From contig CM035153.1 in assembly GCA_020205615.1 (NCBI GenBank), positions 77,258,471 to 77,322,470 of the forward strand: a stretch of DNA of 64,000 bases, read 5' to 3'. Below the pieces are notes generated by a model that searched no databases, was not told where the DNA came from, and worked only from the letters and a program-made list of their open reading frames with translations. Every line of letters starts with the position of its first letter. Position 1 is the stretch's first letter. The position numbers and the translations under genes are program-made. Source of the stretch: Panax quinquefolius (Eukaryota; Streptophyta; Magnoliopsida; Apiales; Araliaceae). Shown here in pieces: positions 11,031-21,791 of this stretch.

Positions 11031-11168
11031 AGGGTATTTTGGTCGATTGATTTTCTAATATGATAGTTCTAACAGCTTTCTTTCTTACATTTCTTCTTAA
11101 GGGTATTTTGGTCAATTGATTTTCTAATATGATAGTTCTAACAGCTTTCTTTCTTACATTTCTTCTTA
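11031..11168. repeat. 69-base direct tandem duplication
   Basis: Copy one at 11031-11099 and copy two at 11100-11168 begin AGGGTATTTTGGTC and differ at about one base (CG versus CA). A recent local duplication or an assembly repeat. Confidence 0.85.
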
Positions 11169-13371
11169 ATTGCTTGGCCTGTAGCAAGTATTTGGTTCAC
11201 GACTTTAGTTATCAACACTATGAATTTTAACCTAAATGGTTTTAATTTCAACCAATTTATTGTTGATAGTCAAGATCGTATAATTAATACTTAAGTTGAT
11301 ATCATTAATAGTGCTAATCTTGTACGGAAGTTATGTCCATATGCATGAAGACCATTGATTCATTGAAATAATAATATCGACATATTTGATTTCACCAAAT
11401 ATTTGGGAGTTCTTCATTCTTTTTTTCTTTTAATTTGTTGTTGAATATTTCAGTTGTACACATCTTGTTTAATGGTTCTCTAGTGAGTTATAGACATAAT
11501 TTGAAAAACTAATTTTTTTTATGATTCCATCATGATTGAGTTGAAAAAACTTTTTGATAGATGTGTTATATCTGAACCAAATTCTTCCAAATTAATGAAT
11601 ATCTTTCTGGTTGTTTTAGAATAATTAAGATATTCTTTAGAAGAAATACAGGTTCTGCTTTTGGGTCAAATTAATGTATTTTAAGAAGAATTATTTAATG
11701 CATTCTAAGAAAAATATGTGAACATCAATCTCATATAAATCAATTGTTATTTGTTTAATTTATTAATTATTGTTTGGATTGTATGAAATTGATTAATATC
11801 ATTGCTTTTGCACTTGTTACTCGGTGAATAAATTATAAGTCAAAGAAAAGTTACTGTTAGCTGAATACCGTTGACTTAAATTTAATTGAAAGCGGTTAAT
11901 AGTATAAAGACCTCGAAGTATACATAGACTACGAAGTTAAATTCTCCTAACTCACTCCTTAAAGTTAGTTTAAGTAAGTAGAATGAACTCTAAATAGTAA
12001 TCTGACTAATTTAGTCATCAAAATGTTAACATGTAATAATTATTTGAATTGTATTTTGTTAGTACACTGCATATTTTTAGATTTGATAATAATATGTGAA
12101 AATAATGTATATTTGTTGGAAAATACCAAATTTTATGAATAAAGATTTAATTTTTTCGAAATATTTTTTGAATATTATGGTGTGAATTTGAGATAATGTT
12201 ATAGTTGTGGGTAGTATTTATAAATTTTGCAAAAGTATGTAAGTTGTTATATAATATTCGATTGGTTTAAATATTCGCTTTTAACAGGAATATTCAGATG
12301 ACTAAGACAATCATTGGTGGACCCCACAATGGAATTATTGTCGGATTGAGAAAACGTCAAAAATATTTTTATGAAAATAACGACGGAAGTTTTACCGTTA
12401 AAATTATTGAACTACTTCATTAGTAAAGAAATGAATAATGCCTGGCGTGATTGCGTAGTAGCCTGCGGATTGATTATTGATGTTTACGTGAGAAGTCACT
12501 CGGTTTTGTTCAATTATTACTACGATGAGTTCTTTGATAATATCTCACGTTATTTGATTCAATTATTATTGATTGTTATATATATATTATATAAGTTTTG
12601 TCTTATTAGTATTATTAATGTAATAAAATGTAGAAATCTTTTTATATAAAAAGTAATACTTTTTATAAAGTTATTCGCTTTTATTAGGCTAATAAGAATT
12701 TTTTTATATAAAATGTAATACTTTTATAAAGTTATCTCGCTTTATTAGACAATAATTAGATTATATTATATTTTATTATGCATAGTGTTTTTATGATAAT
12801 GCGTAGTGTTTGCAGATAGTAAAATCTTTTTAAAAGTTATTCGCTTTATTAGATTATAAATAGAATATATTATATTTTATTGTAAACAAATCCGACCGTC
12901 TGCTTTAAAGTAAATCGATCCTGACCGCTTCATGGATTGGTTATTATTCACCCATTCTTCTATAAATGAAGGTCATTCCTTCATTATTTCTTACGAATTC
13001 ATTGAAACTCTGTAGAGAGAAACTATAGAGAGTTCTTCTTCTATAATTTTGAGCGTATTTTTTAGAGTTTAAGAAAGCTTTGAAGCGTAGTGTAAGTTTT
13101 CTTCGAGTATATCCTCGCCCTACCAGTTGGAGTACTCTTCTTTTACAGTAAGAGATATTATTTGTTGTACTCGTAAGAGGTATTATTTCTTTTGTATTCA
13201 TGAAGAGAACTGTTATTTCATTCTTTATTATTTTGTTAGAATAACTCAGTATACGCGATTCTACCCTATACTTGGTGAAATTCTTTTTGTTATTCCATTC
13301 TTTATTATTATGTTGAATAACTCGCTTTATCTGGTACCGCATACACGGTGAATTTTTTCTATTATTCCGCT

Positions 13372-13760
13372 CATTATTATTCTCGCCGGAATATCCCATG
13401 CATGCATTTACGCCTTAATTGGTTCCATTATTTATTATTACGTCGAAATATCATGTACATGCGTTTCTTACGGACCGATTCGCCCTTTTTTATTATTCAT
13501 TGGAATATCATGTATGCGTGCGTTCTGTGGGACCGTTCCATTATTTATTATTCGTCGAAATATCCTGCTCATGCGTTTTACGCGGACTCGGTTCCGCCTT
13601 TATTATACTTTGTTGGAATATCCCGTCACATGCATGCGTTTCTGTGGCGGACTGGTTTCCGCCTTTATTATTCTCGCTGAATATCCTATCTCATGCGTTT
13701 TACCGACTCGGTTTTCGTTATTTATTATTCCGTTGGAATAACCTATCTGTCTGAAGTCTC
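13372..13760 (+). repeat. E4 minisatellite, about 57-65 base unit
   Basis: Six to seven diverged units, each reading TTTATTATT, then a CG-containing tetramer, then GAATATC-type and CATGCGTTT words and a GGACTGGTTCC-like block. It sits in the transcribed half of the LTR, just where the E5 LTR carries its unrelated 14-base array. Short open frames here on both strands follow the repeat and are not genes. Confidence 0.8.
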
Positions 13761-14046
13761 GCATGCATGGTGATTTCTTTTGTTATTCCATTCTTTATTA
13801 TATTCAAATGGTTAAAGTTTTGATTTTTATACTCCATGAAATTAGTGGAATATCCTCGATATTTGCGCTTCATCCAAAGATCTTTTCATGAAAATATTCT
13901 TCTGAGCATTCTTGAATTTTACTCTACAAAGAAATATCATGTTGATAATTTGGACGTTATTAGTTCCTGGATAAATTAATTCTTGAACTTGTTTTATTGA
14001 ATTCTTATATCATTGTCATCATCCTCATGTTTATATTATGTTGAAA

Positions 14047-14354
14047 GTCATCTGTGGCCTGTAGTGCATAGATGGACTTGGTATGATTATGATAAGGGAT
14101 TATTCGGTATAATCATGACCATAATGTTACAAATGATGTGGAAAAAGTCCTCATTGGCCCGTAGTGCATTGATGGACAGTTTTTGTTATGATTATGGCTA
14201 TGGATTCTCTTCGGCCAAGGGAGCAAAGATGAATTGTTTTATGGCATGATCAAGACCGTTGATGAAAACACAATTATCTTTGGCCAGTAGTGCATGGATA
14301 ATTCGTGGTCGTGATACTAAATAATATCCTCGGCACAGTAGTGCGTGGATGATT
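14047..14354 (+). repeat. E4 hairpin array with GCC-GTAGTG loop
   Basis: Five stem-loops with loop GCCTGTAGTG-like sequence and differing stems: CATCTGTG/CATAGATG (14049-14074, one G-T pair); TCATTG/CATTGA flanked by GTCC/GGAC (about 14147-14176); TCTTCG/CAAAGA flanked by ATTC/GAAT (about 14204-14234); AATTATCTTTG/CATGGATAATT (14272-14303, 10 of 11 paired); AATATCCTCG/CGTGGATGATT (14323-14354, 9 of 10 paired, one bulge). Outer flanks also pair. E5 and E1 carry simpler copies with ATCTTTG/CAAAGAT stems. Confidence 0.75.
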
Positions 14355-14552
14355 TGATGATGTGGATTATTTATTGAGCTGAGTCTCAGCGATAAAAGTG
14401 ATGAAAAACCTTTTAAATCATAAAAGATAGTAGATTTTATTCTCTACTTGACTCTTTTAATGGATTACATATTCCGCTGCAATTAAACTTGATGTCTATT
14501 GTATTTTATCAGTTTAACACTGTTAAAGACTAATGATAATTTATTCTGCATT

Positions 14553-14557
14553 ATCTT
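14553..14557. repeat. E5 left target-site duplication ATCTT
   Basis: Identical to 34090-34094 immediately after the E5 right end; five bases, as expected for gypsy integration. Confidence 0.92.
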
Positions 14558-15902
14558 TGTAAGACCCCAACTTATAATTAATGAAATTTAATTTTCTCTA
14601 TTTATTATTTTGAAATAGTAAGGGTTGATGTGATTAATGTGGATAATTAGGGGTAAAATACGCAAATATTTCAAAATAAGCAAGTGGTTATAAAATATTC
14701 ATTGTTGTCGGGGAATATTCGTTTGGTAGTGGAATATTCGCTTGTGGGGAATATTCGATTTACTGACAATGAAAAGCCCCATGTGTGGGCCCCATAAATC
14801 TAAAAAAGCGATTAGATGAAGAAAACGACAAATATAAGTTGTTTAAAAATAACGGTAGTGTAGTTATTCTGCTAATATCTGTTAAAATACTAAATTGATT
14901 AAAATATAGTAGCACACGGTATTGCACCAATTATTGATTCTTACGTAAGAAGGCACTACTCAATAATGGTTACGATAATTCTTTGCTCAAAGATTTTATT
15001 GAGTTAATAATTGTCAAGGTTGATATTTTATATTCATTGTTGTTTCAATAATTGTCATTACACAAGATTTTTCATTATCGAAGCAATAATTCATATTATC
15101 CGAGTAATATTATTAGATAACATTATTGGCAATGTCTAGAAAGTTACATGCTCAGGAGAGGTTTGGTCACCTAATCAAGCTACCAAGAAGAAGAAATTCT
15201 TAATGGAAAGCCCCTCTTTCTTGGGAACCGCACGGTTTGTCGATATTGTGATTCAGTAATATTATTTGTGAATAATTAATTATTGATTCATATGATGAGG
15301 AAAATATTGATTTTATGTGGATATAGATGGAGAAAATTTTAATGTGACAATTGTTGAAAATTGAAATTTTATCTTTTTCGATAAAATAATTCATTTAAAT
15401 ATATTATTATATTTTAATAATATAATAATGGTGATATTTTTACAAATGTGGGATATATGAGTATACGAGGAGGAAGAGTATTTTTGTTGCAATAAATGTT
15501 TAAAACATGTTAAACATGTCAATGGACCCTATTTATTGATCAAATTTGATTATAAATTTAGCCAAAATTGCTTCGTTTGTGGATTTCGGTCCAATTTCTA
15601 TTTGGAAAAACTTTCTTCTTCAGTAAAGTTGTAGAGAATTGAATTTCCTATAAAACTCAAGGAGATTTGATTTTTCCGATGAAAGGGCTATTTATTATGA
15701 ATTATTGAAGTTCAAGCTCAAAATAATTGATTTTTGGAAGTTTAAAATATTTTTAATTACAAAAACGTTTTTTGTGTTTGGTTAGCCTCATTAAACACAT
15801 GCAAGTTGCTTTGAATCAGATGGTTCTAGGTGCGTAGAGAATTTGTAATATATATAATATTATTATATTAAATTTTCTTCTTTGGTGTTCTAAGCAATTT
15901 CC

Positions 15903-15910
15903 TATAAATA
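15903..15910 (+). promoter_or_regulatory. E5 5' LTR TATA box
   Basis: TATAAATA followed by GGGTGCTTAGG. Conserved in the 3' LTR (32722-32729) and in E1. RNA would begin about 30 bases downstream, placing the tandem array and hairpins in the 5' leader. Confidence 0.7.
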
Positions 15911-16186
15911 GGGTGCTTAGGTTAGAATTGAAAATCACACCAGAAACTGAAGTTTTCTCTCTCTATATTATCGAGCGTATTCTTGTGAGTATTTTGAGTA
16001 TACTTTGAGTATTGTTAGATTCGTGCAAGTTCCTTTCAAAGACTATACCCTTGTGATTCCAAATTAGAAGTACTAATCTTTCGAGGTAAGGGATGTTATT
16101 TTCTTCTTAGATGATATTATTTCTTCAATATCATTATGCTGAAATATTGGTTGGAACTTTTTATCAAATTTGGAACTTTTCCATGT

Positions 16187-16282
16187 CGGGGTTACTATTC
16201 ATGAGTTACTATTCATGAGTTACTATTCACGAGTTACTATTCATGAGTTACTATTCACGAGTTACTATTCACGAGTACTATT
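16187..16282 (+). repeat. 14-base tandem array in E5 5' LTR
   Basis: About seven units of GAGTTACTATTCAY followed by a partial unit ending in ATGAAGC. The 3' LTR (about 32999-33085) has one unit fewer, so the array has changed length since insertion or during reverse transcription. Confidence 0.9.
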
Positions 16283-16619
16283 CATGAAGCGTGAAGATGT
16301 TTTTGTGGAATTTCTATCTTTTGGTGCCGAGTTACTATTCACGTATACTCGGACTATTCACGATATCTGCACTATTCAATTTAAAAATAAAATTTCATCT
16401 TTTTGTCCAAAATATCTATTCTCGGATACTAGCTTTGATTGTATCCATGTTTTGATCATTCTTGAATTTTACACCACTATGATTATTTTTGAGGTATTTT
16501 TGACGTGGATAAAACAAAGTACTGAATCCTTAATCCTTAATCCTTGTCATTTTGTTTCAATTGGATTCGCTTCTTTAAAAATATTTTCATCATCCTCGGT
16601 CTTAAATGATAATATTATT

Positions 16620-16752
16620 GAATATCTTTGGCTCAGTAGTGCAAAGATGAATGATTTCTCAAGAATATCTTTGGTAGTAGTGCAAGAGATGAACAGTGTT
16701 TAGATGAACATGACCAATCGATGAATATCTTTGGCCTATAGTGCAAAGATGA
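16620..16752 (+). repeat. E5 LTR hairpins with GTAGTG loop
   Basis: Three stem-loops: ATCTTTG/CAAAGAT around GCTCAGTAGTG (16624-16648), ATCTTTG with CAAGAGAT around GTAGTAGTG (about 16667-16690), and ATCTTTG/CAAAGAT around GCCTATAGTG (16727-16750). Same loop as the E4 array but with stems that are uniform rather than diversified. Counterparts lie at about 33410-33550 in the 3' LTR and 5115-5235 in E1. Confidence 0.75.
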
Positions 16753-17300
16753 ATATTTGATTCCAGATGTATATTGATTGATGTTACAGGGATAAAAGAT
16801 AGACGATGAACTTTTAAATTCATACATAGAAGATATTAGTTTGCATTATCTACTTAACTCTTCTAATGAATTATTATTTCCGCTGCGAATATTGATTTAA
16901 AATTTGTTGTCTATTGTATTCTATTAGATTTTTCCCTGTTGAAGACTAACGGTAATTTGTTGTATATTATCTTAGTCATAATATTCTTTACTTGAGCTAG
17001 TTGAGCTCACCCTTTTCCTTTTGTTCCATTTTTCTCGTGAGGCGAGAATATAATGAGTACTTAGCCTGGGGTATGGAATGAAGGTTCTAGAGAGAGTTGT
17101 TTAGTAGTCCTCACCATTTTTGTAAAATAATGTATCAATAAATGTGATGAGGATTTATTTGAGTATAGATATTGTCTAGAAGATGATATTTGTATTTAAA
17201 CTCACAGCTTTACTTGTTGTAATAATAAAGTTGTAGTTATTTACATACCGTGTATTGACAACTCGAATGGGTGATGTATACCTATTTTGGGGCGTCACAG

Positions 17301-17312
17301 TTTGTATCGAGC
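17301..17312 (+). other. E5 primer-binding site (initiator tRNA-Met type)
   Basis: TTTGTATCGAGC right after the 5' LTR. Compared with TGGTATCAGAGC it has one substitution and the same CAGAG to CGAG shortening seen in E1 and E6. Confidence 0.7.
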
Positions 17313-17484
17313 TTAGGATATGATCTCTGGCGGAGATCGGGAATAGAACTAGGAGGGAGAGACGAGTAAATCCTTCGCTAGTGTGTCCTACCTAATCTTA
17401 TTTTTTTAGTTGGTCAAGATATAGGGATATTATGTGATATATTGATTTCCTTAATTAACCCTTGTTTTATGACATGATTTGAGA

Positions 17485-17850
17485 ATGTCGATCGAGAATA
17501 TTAACAATGGAAATGAGACCGTGGAGACGCCTTTGACTCACCAACGAGGAGAACGTGCAATAAGTCGGCAATGTTCCTCCCGTGAACAACACCAATCGAA
17601 AGAGATGATGAACGAGGGGATGTTTAGAAGCTTTTTACGATTCATGCAAAATCGACGAGGGAGACTCGTGTTCAAAATACAGGAGGAAATGATAGCAATT
17701 CACGGGTTGTCACAAACACAAACAGTTCAAAGAGTTGGGACCACCGAATTTAAGGGAAAGCCAGATCCGATCATAGGCGGAAACATAGGTCAAGCAAATT
17801 ACCAAGATATTCGATGTCTTGGGATGCACGGAGGAACAGAAGGTTCCATT
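17485..17850 (+). pseudogene. E5 gag, N-terminal exon-like fragment before E6
   Basis: Start ATG at 17485 (MSIENINNGNE), the same start as E1. About 122 codons stay open, ending with the region TEFKGKPDPIIGG before the frame meets E6 at 17851. The rest of gag continues after E6 at 27159. Joined at the TSD the two halves match the unbroken E1 order, which shows that E6 inserted into gag. Confidence 0.85.
17846..17850. repeat. E6 left target-site duplication CCATT
   Basis: Identical to 27154-27158 right after E6. In E1 the same gag position has one uninterrupted copy, confirming the duplication. Confidence 0.95.
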
Positions 17851-19725
17851 TGAAAGTAATATGCACACAAGCCAATCATGTTTGATGATAAAGCATATAC
17901 TTTGTAACAATCTTATTCATTTATTAATAAAAGTATTAATTTATTAAAGGCTTTTAATTATCTACATAATCTTTGTTTTATAATATGTGATAAACCCATA
18001 GTTTTAAGCAATGCTTTTAGAATAATGATGATGATCATTCTAATGAGATCTAAATTCTTAGAAAGCTTAAAACTAAAATAGTTCCCAATCATTGGATTAC
18101 TAAATTGGGGATTAGTGAATCCGGATAGATTGGTACATACGTTGCTTGCTCATTGGATGAGGATGATTGATCTCATGATCATTTGTGTGGAGACACTAAA
18201 GCAAGTATATAGGTGCTTATTAGAGAATAAGTTCAATTGAACGTGGCTCGCTAAGGAATACCTAATGGAGTTTTATTTGCTGTCAATAGAATTCTCAGTA
18301 GTGATAGTAGTACAAGTAATCCTTGGACTTGAGATCATCATAGTATCTTGTGTATGATGAGTTATACTTTGACTTATTCCTTAAGACCCTTAGGGTATAT
18401 CAAAGGGTATGCTTGGGTATAATAAGTTGTACATGGAGATAATGTATGATCAATAAAGAATCTACCACTTCTAATAAAAGAAGAGAATGTCCTATGTGAT
18501 TCGATAAATGACAACCCAAAGAGTCCTTGGCGGGCGAAATGAAATTAGAAAGGAGTTTCTAATTTGCATTATTTGGAGTTGTGCATTTAAGGATCGAAAT
18601 ACATATAATTAAATAAAATAAGACTTGACAAGAATTCCATGCTCTTATATTTAATTGGGACATCAGATGGTGGAAGGATTGAATTGTACGGTAACTATTT
18701 ACTCAAAGGTTCTTTAATGATTAATGTTGAAATCTATATTATCCGGAAAGTCGTTGATCGCTAGGGAGGCTTATCCCTATTGTAGAATAAATATTATTTA
18801 TTTAAATAAATTAATTGTATAATTTATTTATTTAAATAAGATTAGAATTGTTCTAATTGATTTATTCACAACCTTTTAATATGGAGAACCTAAAGGGTCA
18901 CACCATAAAAGGAAGAATAATTATTTAAGAAGTTAATGGCATAATCGTAATAATATGTTAAGTATATTTAATTTAATCTATGGTGATAGAATAAATTAAA
19001 TAGCTTAATATTTATTATTTAATATTTTAGAAATATTAAATATAAATTAATAAGAGGAGTCTTATTAATATTATTACAATTATTATTATTTTAATTTCTA
19101 AAAGAGTTTAGAAATTAATTTAATATAAGTACTCTCATTTATTCCTAATTGGATTAGGAAGGAAAATTAGTTAAAGGAGTTTAATTAATTATCCCTAATA
19201 AGATTAGGGAGCTTAATTAATTAAAAGAATTAATTAATTAAAACCCAATTCCTTAATTGTTAAGGTGGGTTGCTTACATCTATAAATAAGAGGAGTCTTA
19301 TTATGGGTGGTATGGGTTGTTGACTTTTGTAACAACGACATAATTCCAATTTGTTGGAGAGTACTCCCTTTCTATAGAGATAGAAAACTAGGGTTTGAGT
19401 CAAACAACCCTTCTTCTTGAATTTTCTTCTTCCTTGGTGGATCACCTCTAGAGGCCAAACATTTGGGTGGCTAACATTGATCAAAGGAAGGAACAAAACC
19501 CCTGGGATTCAAGATTGAACGCGAAAGGATTTGGAGGTGAACTTGTACACTGAGGAAGCTCGATCTTCAAGGGTATGATTTTATTCTTTATCTTTTCGTT
19601 TAATTAATAATTGTGCATAAAGGGTGATCCGGGTATATGGTTTGTAAATTTTTAAACTCGATTTTACACGCTTCGCATTAATTTTTGCAATTTGATTATA
19701 CCTCATGAACATTACAAACCTAATA
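17851..19725 (+). repeat. E6 5' LTR (1875 bases)
   Basis: Matches 25286-27153 almost throughout. TATA box TATAAATA at 19281-19288. Both LTRs carry a 77-78 codon antisense open frame (minus strand 19260-19496 and 26692-26925), which I read as chance. Confidence 0.95.
19281..19288 (+). promoter_or_regulatory. E6 5' LTR TATA box
   Basis: TATAAATA, repeated at 26713-26720 in the 3' LTR. Follows an AT-rich U3 with TTAATTAA words and precedes a less AT-rich leader. Confidence 0.65.
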
Positions 19726-19728
19726 AAG

Positions 19729-19740
19729 TGGCATCGAGCC
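19729..19740 (+). other. E6 primer-binding site (initiator tRNA-Met type)
   Basis: TGGCATCGAGCC just after the 5' LTR, matching TGGTATCAGAGCC apart from one transition and the CAGAG to CGAG change shared with E1 and E5. Confidence 0.65.
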
Positions 19741-20180
19741 AAACCTTTATGCAAATTATTAATTGTTTAATTTAATATGTATATTGATATGTGTTTAGAA
19801 CAATTTAATTGGGCATAATTTTATTGTATAAAATTTAAATAAAAAAAAAAAATATACCGAAAACAGTTTTTTTTATGGCCGAATGAATCTTGGTCATTTT
19901 TTTAAAGGCTTCGGTTATATGGCGTGAAAGAAAAGTTAAAAAACTTTCCGCATGGTGTTTAAAAATAAAAAGAAAAAAATTTCTTTAAGACAAATTTTTT
20001 TTTCCTACAGGTTAGTCATTTTTTTAAAAGGCAAGTGCACGGATTCACGTGGATGTTAATTAACATGAAAAAAAACCGGCAGCCACAAAAGGAAGGCAAA
20101 TCAAGTTCACGCAAATCTGGTTACCTTTTAAATCAATCATTTAAGGAAGTCAGGAGCTTGGAAAATAAAGGAACGGATGG

Positions 20181-20224
<44 letters not shown>

Positions 20225-20259
20225 TATATACGAATATATATATATATATATATATATAT
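20181..20259. repeat. (AT)n microsatellites, interrupted
   Basis: Two AT runs separated by a short CGAA-containing break. They end where the hairpin array begins. Confidence 0.95.
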
Positions 20260-20261
20260 TC

Positions 20262-21030
20262 TTAATTATTATATAATTAAAATAAAAGTTTATTTTAATT
20301 TTAAAATAAAAGGTTTATTTTAATATTAAAATATAAAGTTTTATTTTAATTTTAATAATTTTACAATTAAAATAAAAAGGTTTATTTTAATCTTAAAATA
20401 AAAGGTTTATTTTAATATTAAAATAAGAGAGTTTATTTTAATTTTAAAATTAAATTTCATGCTAACTAATTAGAGTTGGAATTGGATTCCATAATAATTA
20501 ATTGGAGTTGAAATTAGATTTTATTTTTCCTAAAATAAAGGAGTTTATTTGTGAATAGGGAGTAAATCCATCTTTCCTTAAATAAAGGAGTTTGTTTAGA
20601 TATGAAATAAGATTTCATATTATTCAAAAATAAAAGAGTTTATTTGTGAATAGGAAAGAAAATCCATGTTTCCTTAAATAAAGGAGTTTATTTAAATATG
20701 AAATAAGATTTCATATTATTCAAAATAAAGGAGTTTATTTGTGAATAGGAAAGAATATCCGTGTTTCCTTTAAATAAAAGATTTTTTTTACATGGAATTG
20801 ATTCCATAATTAATTAAAATAAAAGAGTTTATTTTAATTAAAGATTTTTATTACATGGAATTGGATTCCATAATTAATTAAAATAAAGGAGTTTATTTTG
20901 ATTAAAGATTTTGATTAAAATAAAATAGTTTATTTTATTCAAAATTAGATAAATTAAAATAAAATAGTTTTATTTTGATTTAAATTTGGATTAAAATAAA
21001 GGAGTTTATTTTGATTCAAAAATAGATTTT
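20262..21030 (+). repeat. E6 leader hairpin array, arms around GGAG-like loops
   Basis: At least a dozen hairpins. Examples: TTAATTAT/ATAATTAA (20262-20280); AATTAAAATAAA/TTTATTTTAATT around AG (20275-20300, 12 pairs); TTAAAATAAA/TTTATTTTAA around AGG (20301-20323); later AAATAAA/TTTATTT around GGAG with flanks such as TATTCA/TGAATA that pair as well; ATATGAAAT/ATTTCATAT around AAG (twice); ATGGAAT/ATTCCAT (twice). Loop purines are kept while arms and flanks change together. Low-complexity AT bias makes some pairing easy, so the mixed-base examples carry most weight. Confidence 0.75.
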
Positions 21031-21791
21031 ATACTAACTAAATTTGCCCATTAAATGATATCAATATATATATTAAATGTTTATTATTCATAAGATGAAT
21101 ATTATTTATTGATGCATATGGTGATGTGTATGATAATAAATGGGATTGATTATGGACTATCGACCAAATGCGATTGGATTTTATTTTAGTTGGATGCATG
21201 AATGTATGGGTTTTATTAAATGGGGTCTCACAGATTGCCTCGCCTTCTCTAATTTTTCTAAATGTAAATTCTATCTCCTCCTATGTACTTCCCTCGATCA
21301 CGATCAAGGTTTCTATTTATTTTAAATAGTTTTGTAATAGGAATATTTAGAATTATTTTGAAGAATTAGAGATCAAGGACAAGAAGCGCTTGAAGACCCG
21401 CTTGTAATGGAGCCCTGTTTAAATGTAATAGTTATATTTAAATATTATTTCTTGCACCCCTAGGGGTTCACCTTTTGGTTCACTTGGTGGCTCTAGTGAA
21501 CCAAACTAGAATAAAAGTCCATAATCAATCCGGGTAGAATATAGTATTCTATATGTGCATGCTATACTATATATATTATATATTATGCGAACATGCTTCG
21601 CATGTTCATTAATATAACGCGTATTTTATATATATATATGCATAATGCTAAAACAAGATGAGACAAATTAATAACAAACCCCTCAATTTTTTTTATATTA
21701 AGTCCTAAGCGTTCAAAGATATTTGGAATATCGAACGTCGCCTTCTAGCATGATAAAATTAATAGAGTATTAAATATTTAATATGAGTTTG

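Larger units (their letters stand above)
10769..12113. other. Anonymous AT-rich spacer
   Basis: Lies between the start of LTR E3 and the start of LTR E4. No open frame of note and no recognisable repeat domain. It contains a 15-base inverted repeat (10903-10963) and a 69-base tandem duplication (11031-11168). It may be old host sequence or a decayed element. Confidence 0.5.
12114..14557 (+). repeat. E4: Tekay-family LTR, 5' portion
   Basis: Begins TGTTGGAAAATACC at 12114 and follows the E5 LTR in order: ATTTAATTTT, GAATATTC words, the GTGGACCCCACA block, a long 5' leader with tandem repeats, then GTAGTG-loop hairpins. It is cut at 14557 by E5 and resumes at 34095. The two pieces total about 2.76 kb, matching the 2.74 kb E5 LTR. 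Similarity to E5 is low at the start and clear at the end, so it is an older relative. No internal region of its own is attached, so it may be a solo LTR, but matching TSDs were not found (ATATT left, TTTGT right). Confidence 0.78.
14558..17299 (+). repeat. E5 5' LTR (2742 bases)
   Basis: TGTAAGACCCCAACTT at the start, GGGGCGTCACA at the end. Contains three GAATATTC palindromes (14713-14756), a TATA box at 15903, a 14-base tandem array (16187-16282), GTAGTG-loop hairpins (16620-16750) and TTAATCC repeats near 16540. Matches 31383-34089 along its whole length and E1 4546-7160 inverted. Confidence 0.95.

Noticed and set aside
12944..13754. Open frames of 75-151 codons on both strands
   Set aside because: They track the E4 minisatellite and leader. 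Overlapping frames on both strands with Phe/Tyr/Ile-rich text are typical of AT-rich tandem repeats.
19260..19496. 78-codon minus-strand frame, repeated at 26692-26925
   Set aside because: It is duplicated only because it lies in both E6 LTRs. It is antisense to the LTR promoter region, spans the TATA box and has no recognisable domain.
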